A stretch of 22,500 nt of DNA from Chondrilla cf. caribensis (GCA_964020155.1 OZ026549.1:4924219-4946718); one strand, 5' to 3'. Shown: positions 9,580 through 20,469, counted from the stretch's first letter. Notes: a model not told the origin generated them from the sequence alone. A program made the numbers and translations.

Positions 9580-9608
9580 CCTTACTTTCATTTATTTTCC
9601 TGACACAT

Positions 9609-9674
9609 AACCTTTGTTATTTTATTATAATTATTACATAGTAAAAACCTTTGTTATTTTATTATAATTATTAT
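9609..9674 (+). repeat. AT-rich tandem pair after the transposon gene
   Basis: AACCTTTGTTATTTTATTAT followed by AATTATTA occurs twice, about 37 bases apart. This could be the transposon 3' UTR or a flank. Confidence 0.85.
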
Positions 9675-9995
9675 GATTATCTTCATTACATTAATTTTCG
9701 TCGCCGCTTACCGAACGCTTTGTGTAAGGATGTACCTAGAGGTTGTTCTCACCATACCAATCAGGCGAGAATCCACCTCAAAAGTGATACGAAGTCTCCT
9801 CGAGGATTATACTTCAACTCTGCACAGTTTCATCTCAACGGATGTTCTTCTTTCGATAGCATAAAAGAAAAGTTCGAAGTTTTGTCAAGTAGCCGCGACG
9901 GTTTATCACTTACCGCTTTTAAAGGAGATGGCCGACTGGAACACGAGAAGGAAGCAACTGACTTCGCTGTAAGGTATGTTGTAGCTAAGTGTTAA
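9651..9995 (+). other. Unidentified open frame in the A-specific segment
   Basis: An open frame of 114 codons lies between the transposon gene and the dispanin promoter and is absent from copy B. The second half (KEKFEVLSSS, DGRLEHEKEATDFAVRY) looks more protein-like than the AT-rich start. AAGGTATGT near its end could be a splice donor, as could GTAAGG just before it. An alternative overlapping frame starts GAGATGGCC at about 9931 and gives a short basic peptide. I recognise neither, and this may be chance or transposon 3' sequence. Confidence 0.2.
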
Positions 9996-10438
9996 CACTA
10001 CCAGCACAGCGTTGAAGTTTTACTCGAAAGCTTAGTATTCTGGAGTAGCGAGCTGACTTCTTACAAGTGACCAGAAATAAACCGTGACCGGAATTACCCA
10101 CGTTACCTTATCAATTAAATTTTCAATTTTGTCCTTTAATAATGATGTTATTATTATTGTGTTGACTACAGGAAGCCATATAACGTACCATATAGCATAC
10201 ACACCATACCCTTATGTAAACATAACTGTATGTACTGACAGAATAGGAAGCATTAAAAAATACTATTATGTGGATACTACCTCATGAAGTACACTGTTAA
10301 TTATGTATTACTTAGGCCTGATATCAGGTTCATACACTCTAACTTCCCAAAATGACGTGTAGTTCAGTTGCGGACGTGCCACCACTGTGGTGCAATAGCT
10401 ACCGGTAATAATGATTACTTTTTTGACCGGGTAACTGG
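9996..10438. other. Intergenic sequence before dispanin (copy A)
   Basis: No gene is seen. Copy B homology resumes at about 10109, so 9996-10108 still belongs to the A-specific insertion. Confidence 0.6.
10353..10359 (+). promoter_or_regulatory. CRE-like TGACGTG before dispanin (copy A)
   Basis: TGACGTG matches a bZIP/ATF-type core and is kept in copy B at 20470-20476. It is about 86 bases upstream of the TATA box. Function is inferred only from motif and conservation. Confidence 0.3.
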
Positions 10439-10446
10439 TATATAAG
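10439..10446 (+). promoter_or_regulatory. TATA box of dispanin (copy A)
   Basis: TATATAAG lies 150 bases before the dispanin ATG at 10589. The surrounding sequence is well kept in copy B, where the box is TATAAAAG at the same distance. A transcription start near 10470 would follow. Confidence 0.6.
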
Positions 10447-10588
10447 AGTCCGTTTTGCACCTAGTTTCGTCCGCGACCTTCATTAATAACCAATACGTGG
10501 TTTGTCGCTGTTATACTCGGAGGTGAACTTATTATATTCTACACAAAATACTACTGCAGCTGAAGTGTCATTGCGTGGAACAGAGAAA

Positions 10589-11362
10589 ATGAGCACTACA
10601 GTCGGTAAGAAGCTTATAGTGTACAGTGTTATCACACGTTTTTGATCCATTTACAATTTCACGGATATTCATAGCTCGTCTGTTCCGTATTGAAATCAAA
10701 ACCAGGTAGTAATTTATGTAAGAATTGTTTTTATACTAACTTGGCCTATCCTAGTGGAATACCAACGTCGGTGGGACGCTACCGATTTCTGTTATCCCGT
10801 AGGCTACGTATGGTATAAGCTACAAACGGCGGGGTATCTTTGACAACTGTTTGTATGGAAGCATACGTGTTTTGGGTGGAGTGTCAAGCGCTCCTGTTGT
10901 GAGCGTGAACTTCGATATCGATAGAACAGACATTACTTTTTGCACTGAGATAGGGTGTTGTCATGTTACTTTTTGATTCTTTTGTCATTTTGAAGATTAC
11001 AAACCAACAGACCCTGGGTATGGACAACCCCCACCCTCAGGAGAGATACCTTTTCATAATGAACCAGTTGTAACCGAACGGACAGGTTCCCCCGTCCAGC
11101 AGGTGAGAAATCAACATGCACTCCATGAACAGTATGGTCTCGTACATGCAACAGTACATTATATATATATATATATATATATTACACATATATTAATGAT
11201 CAAAGGCTTAATATGTATAATATTGCACATATAAATCAAGTATTCAGTATTATGTTTTGTGTTACAACTCACATCATGTGTCGTGTAGCATGTACCAGCG
11301 CAACCCACGGGTTGGGTTTACTCAAAGTGACATACCTCGTCTGTTCTGCATGTGATATTGCA

Positions 11363-11430
<68 letters not shown>

Positions 11431-11924
11431 ATATTATGTGCTTGTATGTGCATATGTGTGGATGAGCTGAATGTGTGCCATTCTTCCATGCAGCCTCCAG
11501 ACTATCTAGCCATGTCAATTATTACCCTCATACTCTGCTTTTGGCCACTTGGGATCGTTGCCTTGCTGAAATCACTGGAGGTGAGTCAATCTATTGGATA
11601 ACATTCCTGCACATTCTGGTGTTCAGAAATACTGACCAATGTCAGCACCACTAAAGCCTACTGATACTGATGTATTTATTTTCATCTACTTAAACACACA
11701 GACCAATATAGGCACTACTGTCCTATCAAGTCTGAAGCATTTATTTTCAATCTATTACACACATGTACAATAAATTCCTTCACTGACAAGGGAGGGAAAG
11801 AATTTATTCCGTTGTGTCTTAGTTTCACGCAACCATACACACACTCTGTCTCTTCCATTTTCAAATGCGGACCACCAAACCCTACCTCTCCTGGTTTGAT
11901 CCGGCTACAAGAGACCAGTAGTGC

Positions 11925-11974
<50 letters not shown>

Positions 11975-12299
11975 ATGTATGTACTGTTTAATATGTAGGA
12001 TTTACCATTCTCTGTGTATGTGTGTATGTTGGTACCTCTGTATATGATGACAACTCTCCTGCTCTCTATCGCACTCCACAATTCAGGTGAGATCGCACTT
12101 TGCTGCTGGGAAGTATAGAGAGGCTAAGGAGTCTTCAAAGTCAGCAAAACAGTTCAACAAGATTGGGATTGTCATTGGGATCGGTATTATCATCTTCACC
12201 GCGGTGTTTACAATCATCGTCGTGGCAGTCAGTGTTGCAGTGCCCTTGGATGCTATCAGTAGGGCGGGTTTGACCACCAGAGTCACAACGATATCATAG
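10589..12299 (+). CDS. CD225/dispanin-family membrane protein, four exons, 140 residues (copy A)
   Basis: Exons are 10589-10604, 10996-11102, 11494-11580 and 12087-12299 (TAG). All introns are GT-AG with phases 1, 0 and 0. Residues 1-41 are a proline-rich cytosolic-type head. Residues about 42-122 form a CD225 domain: PPDYLAMSI, first hydrophobic segment with CFWPLGIVALLKS (about 44-66), a basic loop HFAAGKYREAKESSKSA, then a glycine- and isoleucine-rich second membrane segment (about 94-122). The family includes vertebrate IFITM restriction factors and PRRT/SynDIG synaptic proteins. It acts at plasma or endosomal membranes, often in trafficking or fusion control. Which role applies here cannot be told. 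The first exon has only five full codons, but its phase, ATG and TATA box fit. Confidence 0.9.
11158..11182 (+). repeat. AT dinucleotide run in dispanin intron 2
   Basis: About 11 AT units are present in copy A. The counterpart near 21278 has only about three. Confidence 0.9.
11363..11427 (+). repeat. TG microsatellite in dispanin intron 2 (copy A)
   Basis: This pure TG run of about 65 bases lies about 65 bases before the exon 3 acceptor. The counterpart is 21504-21564. Confidence 0.95.
11931..11972 (+). repeat. TG microsatellite in dispanin intron 3 (copy A)
   Basis: A pure TG run of about 42 bases. The copy B counterpart, 22039-22105, is longer. Confidence 0.95.
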
Positions 12300-12869
12300 A
12301 ACAAACAATGGCATTACAAACTTTTAACATTTGGAGTGATTAGCTTTTGTGCCCATTTACACATGTTAAGCTGCATTACACTGTTTTACCAAATACTGAG
12401 TATTGATTCAAGTGTGTAGTTTTCAATGATACATATAATTGTATGGCACTTCCCTTTCGTGTATATTCACTGCTGGCTATATCGATTATGTTGACCATGG
12501 TACTGTATAGGGAATATAGCCTTTTTATGGAACTATGTATCAATAACATGCAGTCCATAGCGTACAATATACCCAAAATAATAAATTGCACATTGGCACG
12601 GTGGACACTAAGAAGGACTATAGTAGTATGTTAGAATAGTACACGAGGGTACATGTGCATGTTCGAGCAAGGTAGAACGCTTTTTATCGCTCAAGAGAGT
12701 GAGAATTAGAAGACTCATCAGTGGTACAACATAATAAGCGCCCGTTAGGTTCTCAGGGGGCGGGGTCAGATCACGTGAAGGTATTGCACAAATCACGGTC
12801 ACCGAGCCCCAAGAGGATTTTTTTCTGAAAGACAGTAACCTTTTTGGCAGATAGTGTTGTCGTTTAAAC
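12300..12869. other. Intergenic sequence between dispanin and the next candidate gene
   Basis: This contains the presumed dispanin 3' UTR. Near 12757-12775 are GGGGGCGGGG and TCACGTGA, a GC-box-like and an E-box-like word about 100 bases before the candidate ATG at 12870. That is compatible with a promoter for the following exon. Confidence 0.4.
12580..12585 (+). terminator. Possible polyadenylation signal of dispanin (copy A)
   Basis: AATAAA lies about 280 bases after the stop codon, in AT-rich sequence with a TG-rich stretch downstream. It is the only clean AATAAA I noticed between dispanin and the next candidate exon. Confidence 0.4.
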
Positions 12870-13086
12870 ATGAATGGTTAGTCGGTGATGTGTGTCATGT
12901 TGTCTGTCAATTCAAGTTGTGAAACTAAACCCTTTACGGGAAAGTAACAAGGCCTTGTTGTGTCTGACCCATTCCCCCTTAACCTGTGTAGTCGAGAAAG
13001 AAGCCTTTGTTCCGTCTTCTCCAGAAGAGAAGGTTAATTTAAACCAACCAGTAGCGTTTGTACAGCGAGAACTACCCATACCACAG
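12870..13086 (+). CDS. Candidate 5' exons of an unidentified gene, cut off at the duplication joint
   Basis: The proposed exons are 12870-12876 (ATGAATG, donor GTTAGT) and 12917-13086 (acceptor TTCAAG, donor GTGAGA). They join in phase 1 and end in phase 0, giving about 59 residues that end QRELPIPQ. The frame has no in-frame ATG of its own in the second exon's first half, so the tiny first exon or another upstream start is needed. The 40-base intron is very short and lowers confidence. Layout resembles the neighbouring dispanin gene: a tiny first exon in phase 1, then a proline-containing exon ending CAG in phase 0. It could therefore be the head of another CD225 gene. No domain is recognisable. 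The joint with copy B lies about 165 bases downstream. Confidence 0.4.
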
Positions 13087-13248
13087 GTGAGAAGGTATAC
13101 GCGTGTCTGTAGCTCCTTTATACGCCAGGATGTTTCCCTTGAAGACGCCTGAGCCGTCATAATGTTTACATTGTATCATGTACATTAATTGTCATTTACT
13201 ATTGTCTTCCGATTGTACACTTAGTTCTCGTATTTGCATTAGTACAGA

Positions 13249-13435
<187 letters not shown>

Positions 13436-13894
13436 GGCAAATGAGAGGGGAACAGAAGTATTCGACCTTCTCCTTGCCCTAGTCTCACAGAGCCGGACCT
13501 TTTCCTTAAGTCCATTTAGGCCACGACACAAGGGATAATACTTACGATCCTTCCCCGTGTGACTCCTCCACCCCACCCATCCCCGGTAGCTAGATTGAAC
13601 CTTGATCAAATAATTTTAATCTTGGTCAACATTTGAGACTCAAGTAAAACTACAGTAGTCGTGAAGTGGTGGAGACCAGACATTGCCATCAAAGTCAATT
13701 TGTAGCAACAGGTTGTATACACTGTGATGGGAGAATTTGTTACTGCAGAGAAAATCAAGACAAACGAAGAAGTAACAGCAGACTCTGCTGTGTTCTTTGT
13801 GGACAAAGCAAGGCGCTTCAATGCAGCAAGAAACTCGAACACTTCCTATACTTCAGTCAACCTTAGAGGCTATGTGGACCAGGTAAACATGCAG

Positions 13895-14077
13895 GGGTGT
13901 GTCAGTGGGTGTGTTGGTGGGTGTCAGTGGGTGTGTCGGTGGGTGTCAGGTGTATTGGTGGCTGTGTCAGTGGGTGTGTTGGTGGCTGTTTCAGTGGGTG
14001 TGTCAGTGGGTGTGTCAGTGGGTGTGTTGATGGGTGTCAGTAGGTGTGTTGGTGGCTGTGTCAGTGGATGTGTCTGA
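13895..14077 (+). repeat. G-rich minisatellite in a CLC intron (copy B)
   Basis: This is the counterpart of 640-862, with the same GGGTGTGTCAGT-type words in a rearranged and shorter array. It shows that the satellite has changed since the copies separated. Confidence 0.85.
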
Positions 14078-14322
14078 TGGTCAATTGTACATTTTACACT
14101 TTCTTGTAATTTTGCATATTTAGTGTCCGACTGTCATCTCCGACGAGACTCCCATTGAAAGAGTGATCGAGCTGCTGAGGAAGATGGGACTGAGACAAGT
14201 TCTGGTTACAAAGAATGGGTATGAGAATTTGAATGAGAGTGGGTGTGGGAATGGGATTAAGTATGGGAATGGGAATGGAGACTTGAATCCAACTGCTTCT
14301 ACCACAAGCTGTTGCTTGTTGT

Positions 14323-14514
14323 CAGATGTCTGTCACATGTCTGGTATTAATGCTAAGCTGATGTTTATCACATGTCTGTCACATGTCTGGTATTAATACT
14401 AAGCTGATGTTTATCACATGTCTGTCACATGTCTGGTATTAATGCTAAGCTGATGTTTATCACATGTCTTCACATGTCTGGTATTAATGCTGAGTTGCCG
14501 GATGATTGTCACAT
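14323..14514 (+). repeat. 46-base tandem repeat in the last CLC intron (copy B, about 4 units)
   Basis: This is the expanded form of the 1105-1204 repeat. The units each carry a GGTATTAAT core between CACATGTCT and AAGCTGATG. Confidence 0.8.
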
Positions 14515-14819
14515 AAGTTGGGAGTCCACTTGACTATTGTAAAAAAGTTTTAATTTTTTTCACACCACAGGAAGCTACTTGGCATTATCACGAAGAAGGA
14601 TGTACTGAAACACATTGCTATGATGCATAAGGGAAATCCAGAGAACATTAAATTCCACTAGCAACTTGAAGTCGTTTTTAATAGAAATACGCGTCTATCG
14701 GAGAATCCATTATACTACCAATTGTAACTGTACTGTACTATAGTTTTGCGAGTGTTTGTGTAGTATTGTTCAACCATAGGTCAACCGTGATATTTTGTAT
14801 TAATATTACCTGAGTAAAG

Positions 14820-16990
14820 ATGGCGGAATATAAACATGTCAGAACTGGAAAGTTGAAATTAAAGAGCATAAAAGGTAGCGCTACGAAAGGTCTCAAAAGG
14901 TGAGTGCAACTCTACCGTTCCTACGTACCGTGAATCGGTGAAAGTTCGATCGCTGCCCGCGAAGGTGTCATGTAGTTTCTCAGAATCAGATGTTTCCTTG
15001 AATCTAGTATAAACTATAAGCTGGTATGGAGTACCTTGGAAAAGGTGTCTTTAGGCATAGTTGTCATTGACTTACGGACGAGTGTCTTTAAATACTAATC
15101 CACCTGTCGTAGAAGTAATACTGACACGGGATGTGTTGTTTTGTTCCTCATATATAGGGGCCTGTTTTGCCCTATAGTTCTGGTGCAGGGCCTGTGGCAA
15201 CCTAATAATTGAATTCAATTGAATATAATTCAGTTTTAAGAATGCTCAATATGCTACATATTGATCTACACCTTTCTACTCTTTCTACTCTGTGGTAGTT
15301 GAGAGTCATGCAGTGTGTACCGAGAGTAATGTATGACCTTTGAAATTTGTGCAGCTCTCATGTGGGATGCTTGTCATAGGGTAGAGCAGTGAACTAGGAA
15401 TTGATGGTCTTGCATGCATGAACCCCCTTAGCACTGAGCTACTGATACAAATGTCATGTTGATGTTATCTATGTGGAGAGGTGATTCTGGAGTATATATA
15501 TACCACCTTGTTCATAGGTCACTGTTAACAATATCTAAATAGGACCATTTGAAGATATCCCTAGTGTTATTGCCAGTGATTAACTTGCCATATTTAATCT
15601 AATTTCGGTGCATGTTGAAATATAGAGCAAAACATAAAAGGAAGAAGTCAGAAACAGACCCCACTCCATCAGATCCAGAGGCTGTTCGGTTTGGTGAGTG
15701 TATAATTCATTCAGTGGAGGTATCTTTGGTGTTAGCCATGTTGTTCACAATGGTCTTGTCCACTCAGGGACGTGGTGGAAAGCTGTGGATTATGACGGGA
15801 TCAGAGAGAGAGCATATTTCGAAGTATATGGGAATACGTGCATATTTGCAGAGGTACATTTGTGTAGCTTTATAGTTTGTAGGGATCTATCTGTCTAGCT
15901 GTCTACCTAGCTGTATAGATAGCCATCCAACAAACTTTTGACATTTGTAGTGATTAGTATTTGTACCCTTTTACACATGTTCAGATAGCCATCCAACTTG
16001 CTGTCCACCCAGCTGTCTAGATAGTTTTCTGTCTAGCCGTCTACATAGCTGTCTAGATAGTTTTCTGTCTGGCCATCTACATAGCTGTCTGGATAGCTAT
16101 TCACCTAGCTGTCTGCCTAGCTGTGAACCTAGTCACTTGTCATTTGTATTTTCTAGCTATGACGAGAAACAATATCTGATGTGTGTGCAATCCTTTGTAT
16201 CCCTAGTATGAAGAAACTATATTGACACTGTATTCACTAGTTTACTGAGGGTAGAAACACTGTATTCTCCCAGTTTACTGAGTCAGACTTGTATTACCTA
16301 GTTTACTGAGGCTAATCACTGTATTCTCCAAATTTACTGAACCAGACACTGTATTCCCCTAGTTTACTGAGTCAGACAGTACATTATCCTAGTGTACTGA
16401 ACTAGACACTGTATTCTTCCAGTTTACTGAACTAGACACTGTATTCTTCCAGTTTACTGAACTAGACACTGTATTCTTCCAGTTGACCTAACTAGACACT
16501 GTATTCTTCCAGTTTACCAAACTAGACCCTGTATTCTTCCAGTTACTGAGTCAGACACTGTATTCCCCTAGTTTATCAAATCAGACATCCATTATCCATG
16601 TTTACTGAAACGATTCTGTATTCTCCTGTATGTTGTCTGCATCTTTCACACACTTGAAACCTTCCACACCCGACTATTGTGATATTGTTTATCTGCTGAA
16701 TACAGGATACAGGGAAGTTTTCAGTGAAGCCGTGTGGAGAGGGTAAGTTACATATTATGCGGTACATGCGTGGTGTGTGTGTTGTGTGTGTTAGTAGGGT
16801 GTATGTGTGGTGTGAGTGTGTGAATGTTTGCACGCATGTGTGTATGTGCGTGTGTGTTGTGTATGTGTGAGAGTAGGGTGTATGTGTGGTGTGTGTGTGT
16901 GTGAATGTGTGTGCATGCATGTGTGTGTGTATGTGTGCGTGTTGAGTGTGTGTGTGTGTGTGTGTGTGAGAGAGTAGGGTGTGTGTGTTT

Positions 16991-17040
<50 letters not shown>

Positions 17041-19469
17041 TGTGCACGCATGTGTGTGTGTGTGTGTGTGTGTGGATATTGGTGTGTATGTGTATGTATG
17101 TGTGATGGATGTGTGGGTGTGGGTAGGTATGTACAAAGCAATGTGCACCATATGCTGTACATGTGTACACACATGTGCTAGTAGAGCGGTATCCCCAGAT
17201 TGTGTGCCACAGATGGTGCTGGAATGTATTGTATCGAATAAAAGTCCCTCTTGGACAGATAACGTCATCTTATCACTATTCAAGAATTCCCTTCGAGTGA
17301 TTCTTCATGTTATATTTACATACAAGTATGTACATAGTGTGCTTGTGGGGTGTCTGTAGGTGGAGTGTGGAATTCTCAGCCGACACAAAGTTGTGAGTGA
17401 TTGTGGGAAGGAATCTGGATTTGCACTCAGGAGATCATGAGATGGGATACTAAATTATACTTGACAATGTGTATCTCTTGGTTCACATGTGTACCCCTTG
17501 GTCCACAAATGTACCTCTTGGTTCACATGGGTACCCCTTGGTTCACATGGGTACCCCTTGGTTCACATGGGTACCCCTGAGTCCACTAATGTACCTCTTG
17601 GTTCACAAATGCACCCCTTGGTCCACAAATGTACCTCTTGGTTCACAAATGCACCCCTTGGTTCACAAATGCTCCTCTTGGTTCACAAATGCTCCCCTTG
17701 GTTCACAAATACACCCCTTGGTTCACAAATGTACCTCTGGGTTCACATACATATGTATGCAGATGGACCTCTACCAGAGCAGATATTCTCAATAGTAAAA
17801 TCTGGAGAGACAAAGATTTCCTTAAAGTCCGGCTATGGTGAGTTGTTTGTTGTTGTACATAGTGGTATTGCGCAACACATGCATGGCATACATACTATAT
17901 ACATGTACAGTATACTGACCCCAGGTGTGTGCTGAGTAAACCATAGATACACTATAGGGTGGGGTATATATATAGAGTATCTATGAGTAAACTGACAATT
18001 TTCTTCCACTTTATCTTCATTGGTTTTTCAGGTAGATATGTCAGCATTGACGCTGGGGGAGAATTGGTGGGGAAAGCAGAGGCAGTTGGACCTAGGGAGA
18101 TGTGGGAACCTGTGTTTGAAGATGTATGTATGTACTGTATGTACTGTGTGTACTGTGTATACTGTGTGTACTGTATGTACTGTATGTACTGTATGTTTGT
18201 ATGTACTGTATGTATTGTATGTATTGTGTGTACTGTATGCACTGTATGTAGTGTGTGTACTGTGTTTACTGTGTGTACTGTGTGTACCGTGTGTACTGTG
18301 TTTACTGTGTTTACTGTGTTTACTGTGTGTACTGTGTGTACTGTGTGTACTGTATGTACCGTGTGTACTGTGTTTACTGTATGTACTGTATGTACATACC
18401 TCTTATGCAGTGGATCCTCTCTCTATTACAAACCTCTGAATGGAGAAACATTCACAATTAGTACATTATTCATTGTTTCAGTGTAGTACAGAGTGGATTA
18501 AATGACTTCTGAATTGAGGAACTCTCTGTAATAAGGACATTGAGCAACATTAAGGTTCCAGAGTGTCCTTAATGGAGAGGTTCCACTACTGAACCACGTT
18601 ACAACACATGTGTGAAATACTAACGTATTCCTCCTCTGTGTGTAGGGCAAGATGGCCTTATCGGCCTGTAACCACAGGTTTCTGACTGTTACTGAAAAAG
18701 GACAGCTTTTGGCCATCTGTGATAAAGTGCGAGAACACGAATATGTCAAGGTGAGTGGAGTGGTGGTTTGCATGTACATGTATTGACTCGGAAACATGTA
18801 CTTACGCATGCATGCATGCATGGAGACACTCGTTTGTGCATGTTAGGTTCATGTATTTATTCTGTTACTGTCATAAGATGATGTGCCATGTGCCAAAAGT
18901 CAAGAAACGGAAAAACGAAGAAGAAGATGATGATGAAGCAGATTTGGAGAGCTTTGAAGTCAATTATGTGTGAGTACCACTGTGTTACTGTACTTGTTTC
19001 CTTCTGTGGTGAGATTTGATGTGTGGATAGTCTTCACTTTGCAACTAAGACTCACCACCTTACTATCTCAAACTTGACTCACTCTCCTCATGTTCACACT
19101 TTCCATCCTCACTCTCCCCAAAATCACACTCCATTCTCACTCTCCTCATCTTCAAACTCCTTATGGTCACACTCCCTATCCTCACACTCCTCATTCTCAC
19201 TCTCTCAATCCTCATCATTTATCATCACACTCCCCATCCTCACTCTCCCCGCTATCACATTCCCCTTTCTCACACATGCACCCTTCTGTAGTAAAAAATT
19301 TCAAAGTTTTCAAGATCAGAAGTTGAAAGTCAGTAGTGAAGACAGCAGTAAATTAGATTGGGCTAAAAGAGAAGGAAAACTGCACGAGGCCTTGTTGGAT
19401 AGGTTTGTTGCATGTGTGTGTGTGTGTGTTTGTGTGTGTGTGTTTACATGTGGTGTGTGTGTGTGTGTG

Positions 19470-19526
<57 letters not shown>

Positions 19527-19530
19527 ACAT

Positions 19531-19565
<35 letters not shown>

Positions 19566-19569
19566 ATGT

Positions 19570-19640
<71 letters not shown>

Positions 19641-19652
19641 ACATGTGGTGTG

Positions 19653-19721
<69 letters not shown>

Positions 19722-19986
19722 ACATGTGGTGTGTGTGTGTGTGTGTGTGTACAGATGTTTTGGTATATGTATACGTACATATGTGTGGAGTGTGAGGGGT
19801 TACATGTCTGTACAGGGATATGAGTGTGCATGTGTTTTTGGCATGTACATGTGTGTACAGTACAGGTGTATGAGTGTACATGTATTTACAAGCTGACACC
19901 TGGACAATAGTGTTCTTAAGTTCACTGTCTAGTTTTTTTCCATTGATAGGAGAGAGAAAATGAAGTCTGACAGATACTGTAAATGA
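14820..19986 (+). CDS. FRG1: FRG1 homologue, ten exons, 260 residues (copy B)
   Basis: Exons are 14820-14899, 15626-15693, 15768-15853, 16706-16742, 17763-17837, 18032-18123, 18646-18750, 18878-18969, 19292-19402 and 19950-19986. Each has exactly the length of its copy A partner, with no frameshift or stop, so both copies look functional. Predicted changes from A are V46A, E59D, V73T and N226S, which are conservative and outside the best conserved family motifs. The donor after exon 8 is GTGAGT here and GTAAGT in copy A. Domain layout and role are as in copy A: a nuclear beta-trefoil protein tied to RNA processing. A retained, nearly unchanged second copy could mean recent duplication, gene conversion or two alleles assembled in tandem. 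Confidence 0.95.
15890..16133 (+). repeat. CTAGCTGTCT-type repeat in FRG1 intron 3 (copy B)
   Basis: This is the counterpart of 2616-2862, with the same words and scattered substitutions. Confidence 0.75.
16210..16570 (+). repeat. Contracted 126-base and 30-base repeats (copy B)
   Basis: This is the counterpart of 2945-3780. One degenerate higher-order block is followed by five 30-base units. It is about 450 bases shorter than in copy A and so explains much of the FRG1 length difference. Confidence 0.88.
16770..17075 (+). repeat. TG-rich tract in FRG1 intron 4 (copy B)
   Basis: This counterpart of 3990-4283 contains the same interrupting words but has different TG run lengths and an extra GAGAGAGTAGGG block. 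Confidence 0.92.
17471..17751 (+). repeat. 20-base minisatellite, about 14 units (copy B)
   Basis: This is the counterpart of 4675-4955. It reads the same unit by unit, suggesting recent homogenisation or very recent duplication of this part. Confidence 0.92.
18124..18391 (+). repeat. 9-base TGTACTGTG/A repeat in FRG1 intron 6 (copy B)
   Basis: This is a longer version of the 5326-5516 array, with extra GTGTTTACT units. It begins at the exon 6 donor. Confidence 0.9.
19080..19278 (+). repeat. CTCATCCTCACACTC pyrimidine repeat in FRG1 intron 8 (copy B)
   Basis: This counterpart of 6189-6378 has a rearranged first third and the same end at the exon 9 acceptor. Confidence 0.75.
19412..19752 (+). 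repeat. Interrupted TG macro-array in FRG1 intron 9 (copy B)
   Basis: This is the shorter counterpart of 6511-7078. It has about five punctuating words, one being TTTGCATGTGG and one lacking a G. Confidence 0.95.
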
Positions 19987-20469
19987 CCTTCATTCGTGCG
20001 TGTGTCATGTGTCGTGTTGGTCAATGAATTGGCACACAGGATGGTGGACATTTTATTGCTATCTGGCACATATTTCAAAGTGCAATATACATAATATTAT
20101 GTATACACACAACACCTAAACACATGCATACACACGCACAACACACACACACACACAACACACACACACACACACACCTCTATACCAAAGTGCTCATAGT
20201 CAACACAAGTATCAATTAAATTTTCAATTTATCCTTGTCCTTTGATAATAATAATATTATTGTTGTGTTGACTACAGGAAGCCATAAAATGTACTTTCTA
20301 AACTTTCCCGCTATACGGTACCTTTATGTAAACATAACTGTATGTACTGATAGAATAGAAAGCATTGTAAAAAATACTATTACGTGGATACTACCTCATC
20401 ATGAAGTACACTGTTAATTATGTATTACTTAGGCCTAATATCAGGTTCATACACTCTAACTTCCCAAAA
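19987..20469. other. Intergenic sequence between FRG1 and dispanin (copy B)
   Basis: Only about 720 bases separate the FRG1 stop from the dispanin ATG here, against about 3.3 kb in copy A. Apart from the CA repeat no gene is seen. The 20177-20209 stretch is unique to B and may preserve the pre-insertion sequence. Confidence 0.6.
20130..20176 (+). repeat. CA microsatellite after FRG1 (copy B)
   Basis: This interrupted CA run is followed by about 30 unique bases. Homology with copy A then resumes at about 20210, which matches 10109 in A. Confidence 0.9.

Larger units (their letters stand above)
7547..9580 (+). mobile_element. Decayed integrase/ULP1/PHD DNA transposon, Ginger-like
   Basis: This lies within about 2.57 kb found only in copy A. 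The coding order is an N-terminal segment, integrase remnant, GPF motif, short-repeat linker, ULP1-type cysteine protease and PHD finger. From memory, Ginger DNA transposons carry integrases related to Ty3/gypsy, sometimes with protease and PHD domains, so that class is the best fit. A Ty3-like retroelement fragment is less likely, as no reverse transcriptase is seen. I found no matching terminal inverted repeat or target duplication, so both ends are approximate. The 5' flank has two imperfect direct repeats of about 45 bases (near 7558 and 7618). The integrase is broken, so the copy is non-autonomous. Confidence 0.75.
149..13250 (+). repeat. Tandem segmental duplication, copy A
   Basis: This is the first copy of a direct duplication of about 13.2 kb. 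Matching landmarks in order are the sequence after the TG tract (191 in A, 13434 in B), CLC terminal exons, FRG1 exons 1-10 and dispanin exons 1-4. Sequence left of 149 has no counterpart left of 13251. The unit carries the 3' end of one gene, two whole genes and the 5' end of another. Copy A also has about 2.57 kb at 7542-10108 that is absent from B. The match was found by reading, without an alignment program, so percent identity is not given. Confidence 0.93.
13706..14661 (+). pseudogene. Orphan CLC C-terminal exons (copy B)
   Basis: The same three exons recur at 13706-13882, 14124-14218 and 14571-14661, with intact splice sites and the same predicted residues as copy A. This copy starts inside a CLC intron at the duplication joint, so no CLC membrane domain lies upstream within copy A. 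It can make only a second CBS domain tail unless joined to another gene's exons. The nearest upstream candidate exon, 12917-13086, ends in phase 0, which suits splicing into 13706. It is listed as a pseudogene because the gene is truncated, although nothing inside the exons is broken. Confidence 0.75.

Noticed and set aside
9931..9976. Alternative first exon for dispanin starting GAGATGGCC
   Set aside because: It lies in the A-only segment, the frame stops after 14 codons unless spliced at GTAAGG, and both dispanin copies already have a consistent ATG, TATA box and phase.
10460..10475. Interferon-response-like element near the dispanin start (AGTTTCGTCC)
   Set aside because: Only half of the vertebrate motif is present, it is altered in copy B (TGTTTCGTCC), and no invertebrate precedent can be claimed from sequence.
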